In this document: positions 62,545 to 64,000 of the stretch, one piece after another
How positions within the stretch are numbered: the stretch's first letter is position 1
How the letters are laid out: every line of letters starts with the position of its first letter
Assembly (NCBI GenBank): GCA_900317305.1
Contig: ONGG01000010.1
Coordinates: forward strand, 149,148-213,147
Direction of reading: 5' to 3'
Length of the DNA stretch: 64,000 nt
Source of the DNA: an uncultured Prevotellaceae bacterium
GTDB lineage: Bacteria > Bacteroidota > Bacteroidia > Bacteroidales > Bacteroidaceae
Notes under the pieces: model-generated
What the model was told of the DNA's origin: nothing
What the model saw: the letters and a program-made list of their open reading frames with translations, nothing else
The model's database searches: none
Translations under genes and position numbers: made by a program

Positions 62545-62931
62545 CTATTCTTCTATTATTTCCCAGAAACCGCCTTTGTCAGGGCCGACACGACGGAGAT
62601 ATTTGCCTCGCATGACTTCGATATTCGCACTTATGGCTGCAACACTGATACCTACAAGTTTTGACAAATCTGCTTTTGATATATATGGGTCCTCCATCAC
62701 TAAACGAAGGATGGAAATCCTATTTCCTGTCAACTTGTCTCCTTGTCGAGCTGCTTTTTCTATCAACTTTTCTATCAACTTTTGATGCTTTTCTATCAAC
62801 CCAGGGCGGTTTCCTGTCAACCTTTCACTTCGATTTTCGGTTTCAGTTCGGTTTTCTGATAACTTTTCTGTCAACCTTTTAGCCCGTTTCTGTGACGTTT
62901 TCTGTGACGTTTCTGTGACGTTTACATTCAC
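62545..62931 (-). pseudogene. C-terminal remnant of an AlbA-type ATP-binding protein
   Basis: 128 residues starting at a GTG; a stop lies a few codons upstream. The first 75 residues are charged repeats (KRLTEKLSENRTE, LIEKHQKLIEKLIEKAARQGDKLTG) and the rest is a winged helix (ISKADLSKLVGISVAAISANIEVMRGKYLRRVGP). This is the linker and tail seen in AlbA_2/HATPase_c_4 proteins; the N-terminal domains are gone. It sits just downstream of an integrase gene, as the intact gene does in element 1. Confidence 0.55.
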
Positions 62932-63000
62932 CTTTTCTGCTACCTTTTTCTGCTACTCATGAAAGTTTTTCTGCTACTTCCCATTTTTTAACTAGCAAAT

Positions 63001-63927
63001 TCATTTCAACGATTTGAACATTTTGTTGATGCATTTTTTCTTTTGATCCATATTAGGGTGAACGTAGAGATTGAGCGTCGTGCTAATATTGGCATGGCCT
63101 AGAATTACACTAACGGTCTTATAGTCACACTGGCTTTCAATGCATCTTGTGGCAAATGAGTGGCGGAGCCCGTGAAACTTTAAATCCGGTATGCCGAGTT
63201 GTTTCAGTAGTTGCTTGTAATAGTTGCGGTAGGTACGCGGCTCTGTCGGCTTTGCCTCATTGGTTATCACAAAGTAGTCATCATTCATCAGTTTCTTTAG
63301 AGGACGGATAAGTTTCATGAGTTCCTTGCTGATTGGAATCTCGCGGATGGAGTTTTTCGTTTTGGGTGTACCAATGACCAGTTCTGTACGCCTTTCATCA
63401 CCTTCAATGATGTAGATTCGCTCTATGGTTCTGTTTACATGGATGGTCTCTGTGCCCAAGTCTATATCGCTCCACTTCAAGGCACATACCTCTCCGATCC
63501 GCATTCCTGTACTCAGGCAGATATATATACCGAGGTTGCGGAAAGTGAAATTATCTGTGACATACTGCATCAGCTTCTTCTGGTGATTGATGGTTAACAC
63601 TTCCAACTCTTTGCTTTTATGTTCTGTAGGGTACTTGATGTACCAGTCCTGATATTGTAACCAGCCATGTTTGGCACCAAACTTAACCACCATTTTCAGG
63701 ACTATAAGCATATCCTTAACCGACTTCAGACTAAGCCCTTTTCTCAAGCATTCAAGAACGAAGTCCTGCACCTCTTGTTCTTGCAAGGTCTTTTTCTTCC
63801 CGAATTTTGGCAGTAAATGATTCTCCAGATGGAGTGTATAAACTGCAATTGTTGATGACTTGACAAACCTTCGTTTGTCCTGCTTCCATAATTCTGATAC
63901 TTCTCTAATTGTTTTCATTTTACACAT
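63001..63927 (-). CDS. Tyrosine recombinase (third integrase)
   Basis: 308 residues (a Met at 63918 is an alternative start). SAM-like core-binding domain (about 5-95) and a catalytic domain with Arg in STGMRIGEVCALKW, HGLRHSFATR (His-x-x-Arg), GHANIST and Tyr in LNLYVHP. It lacks the long arm-binding domain of integrases 1 and 2, as in phage or inversion-type recombinases. The last 70 bp of the window are AT-rich and show no gene. Confidence 0.92.
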   Translation of the reverse strand: MCKMKTIREVSELWKQDKRRFVKSSTIAVYTLHLENHLLPKFGKKKTLQEQEVQDFVLECLRKGLSLKSVKDMLIVLKMVVKFGAKHGWLQYQDWYIKYPTEHKSKELEVLTINHQKKLMQYVTDNFTFRNLGIYICLSTGMRIGEVCALKWSDIDLGTETIHVNRTIERIYIIEGDERRTELVIGTPKTKNSIREIPISKELMKLIRPLKKLMNDDYFVITNEAKPTEPRTYRNYYKQLLKQLGIPDLKFHGLRHSFATRCIESQCDYKTVSVILGHANISTTLNLYVHPNMDQKKKCINKMFKSLK

Positions 63928-64000
63928 TTATTAATACATTAAGGATTATTCCTTGTTATTATAATATGCGAAACGGAAAGAAGAGATTTAGGTCCCAAAT

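Overview
The window looks like the chromosome of a gut or oral Bacteroidota, most likely Prevotella-like. The reasons are a SusC/SusD pair, a hybrid two-component regulator, a fused SecDF, a KduI/KduD pair, and many promoters of the form TTTG-N19-TAnnTTTG in place of sigma-70 -35/-10 boxes. No species name can be supported from the sequence alone.

Chromosomal part (1-27650). The window opens inside a pectin or rhamnogalacturonan utilisation locus: the C-terminal part of a SusC porin, SusD, a convergent hybrid sensor/regulator, and a GH105 unsaturated uronyl hydrolase. KduI and KduD, which process the unsaturated uronates GH105 would release, lie about 10 kb away. Housekeeping genes follow: metG, tRNA-Arg(CCU), an ADP-ribosylglycohydrolase, secDF, an EEP-family hydrolase, a rhomboid protease, HU, DsbD, an L-cysteine desulfidase/serine dehydratase-like protein, greA, a HIT protein and a GDP-mannose-forming nucleotidyltransferase. 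A hairpin-rich promoter repeat occurs in several intergenic regions. A probable small RNA sits between kduI and dsbD.

Mobile part (27653-59650). A tRNA-Leu(CAA) gene is followed by two mobile elements in tandem. The boundaries are three copies of the tRNA 3' end core CGGCTCT, at 27723, 43099 and 59638. Each element has a tyrosine recombinase at its right end and matching arm-type repeats at both ends. Element 1 (about 15.4 kb) carries a relaxase/MobC pair, replication-like genes, five 10-bp iterons and a phosphate cargo: a PiT transporter with a coupled small membrane protein, a Na/Pi cotransporter, and a PhoR/PhoB-like pair with Pho-box-like 11-bp repeats. Its insertion leaves the tRNA acceptor stem unpaired. 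Element 2 (about 16.5 kb) carries a RepA-like ATPase, a primase-like protein and a relaxase/MobC/membrane protein set. It also carries an unusual cargo between two copies of a six-hairpin array: a WYL regulator, two PD-(D/E)XK-like proteins, a sigma-70-like protein and an RNase J-like beta-CASP hydrolase. This cargo is the best candidate here for an undescribed system, probably defence-related.

Right flank (59650-64000). This part holds the original tRNA-Leu terminator, a DUF234-type AAA ATPase behind tandem hairpin repeats, a truncated REP-associated transposase, a DUF3237 protein, a fragment of an AlbA-type ATP-binding protein and a third tyrosine recombinase. It looks like an older, decayed part of the same accessory region.
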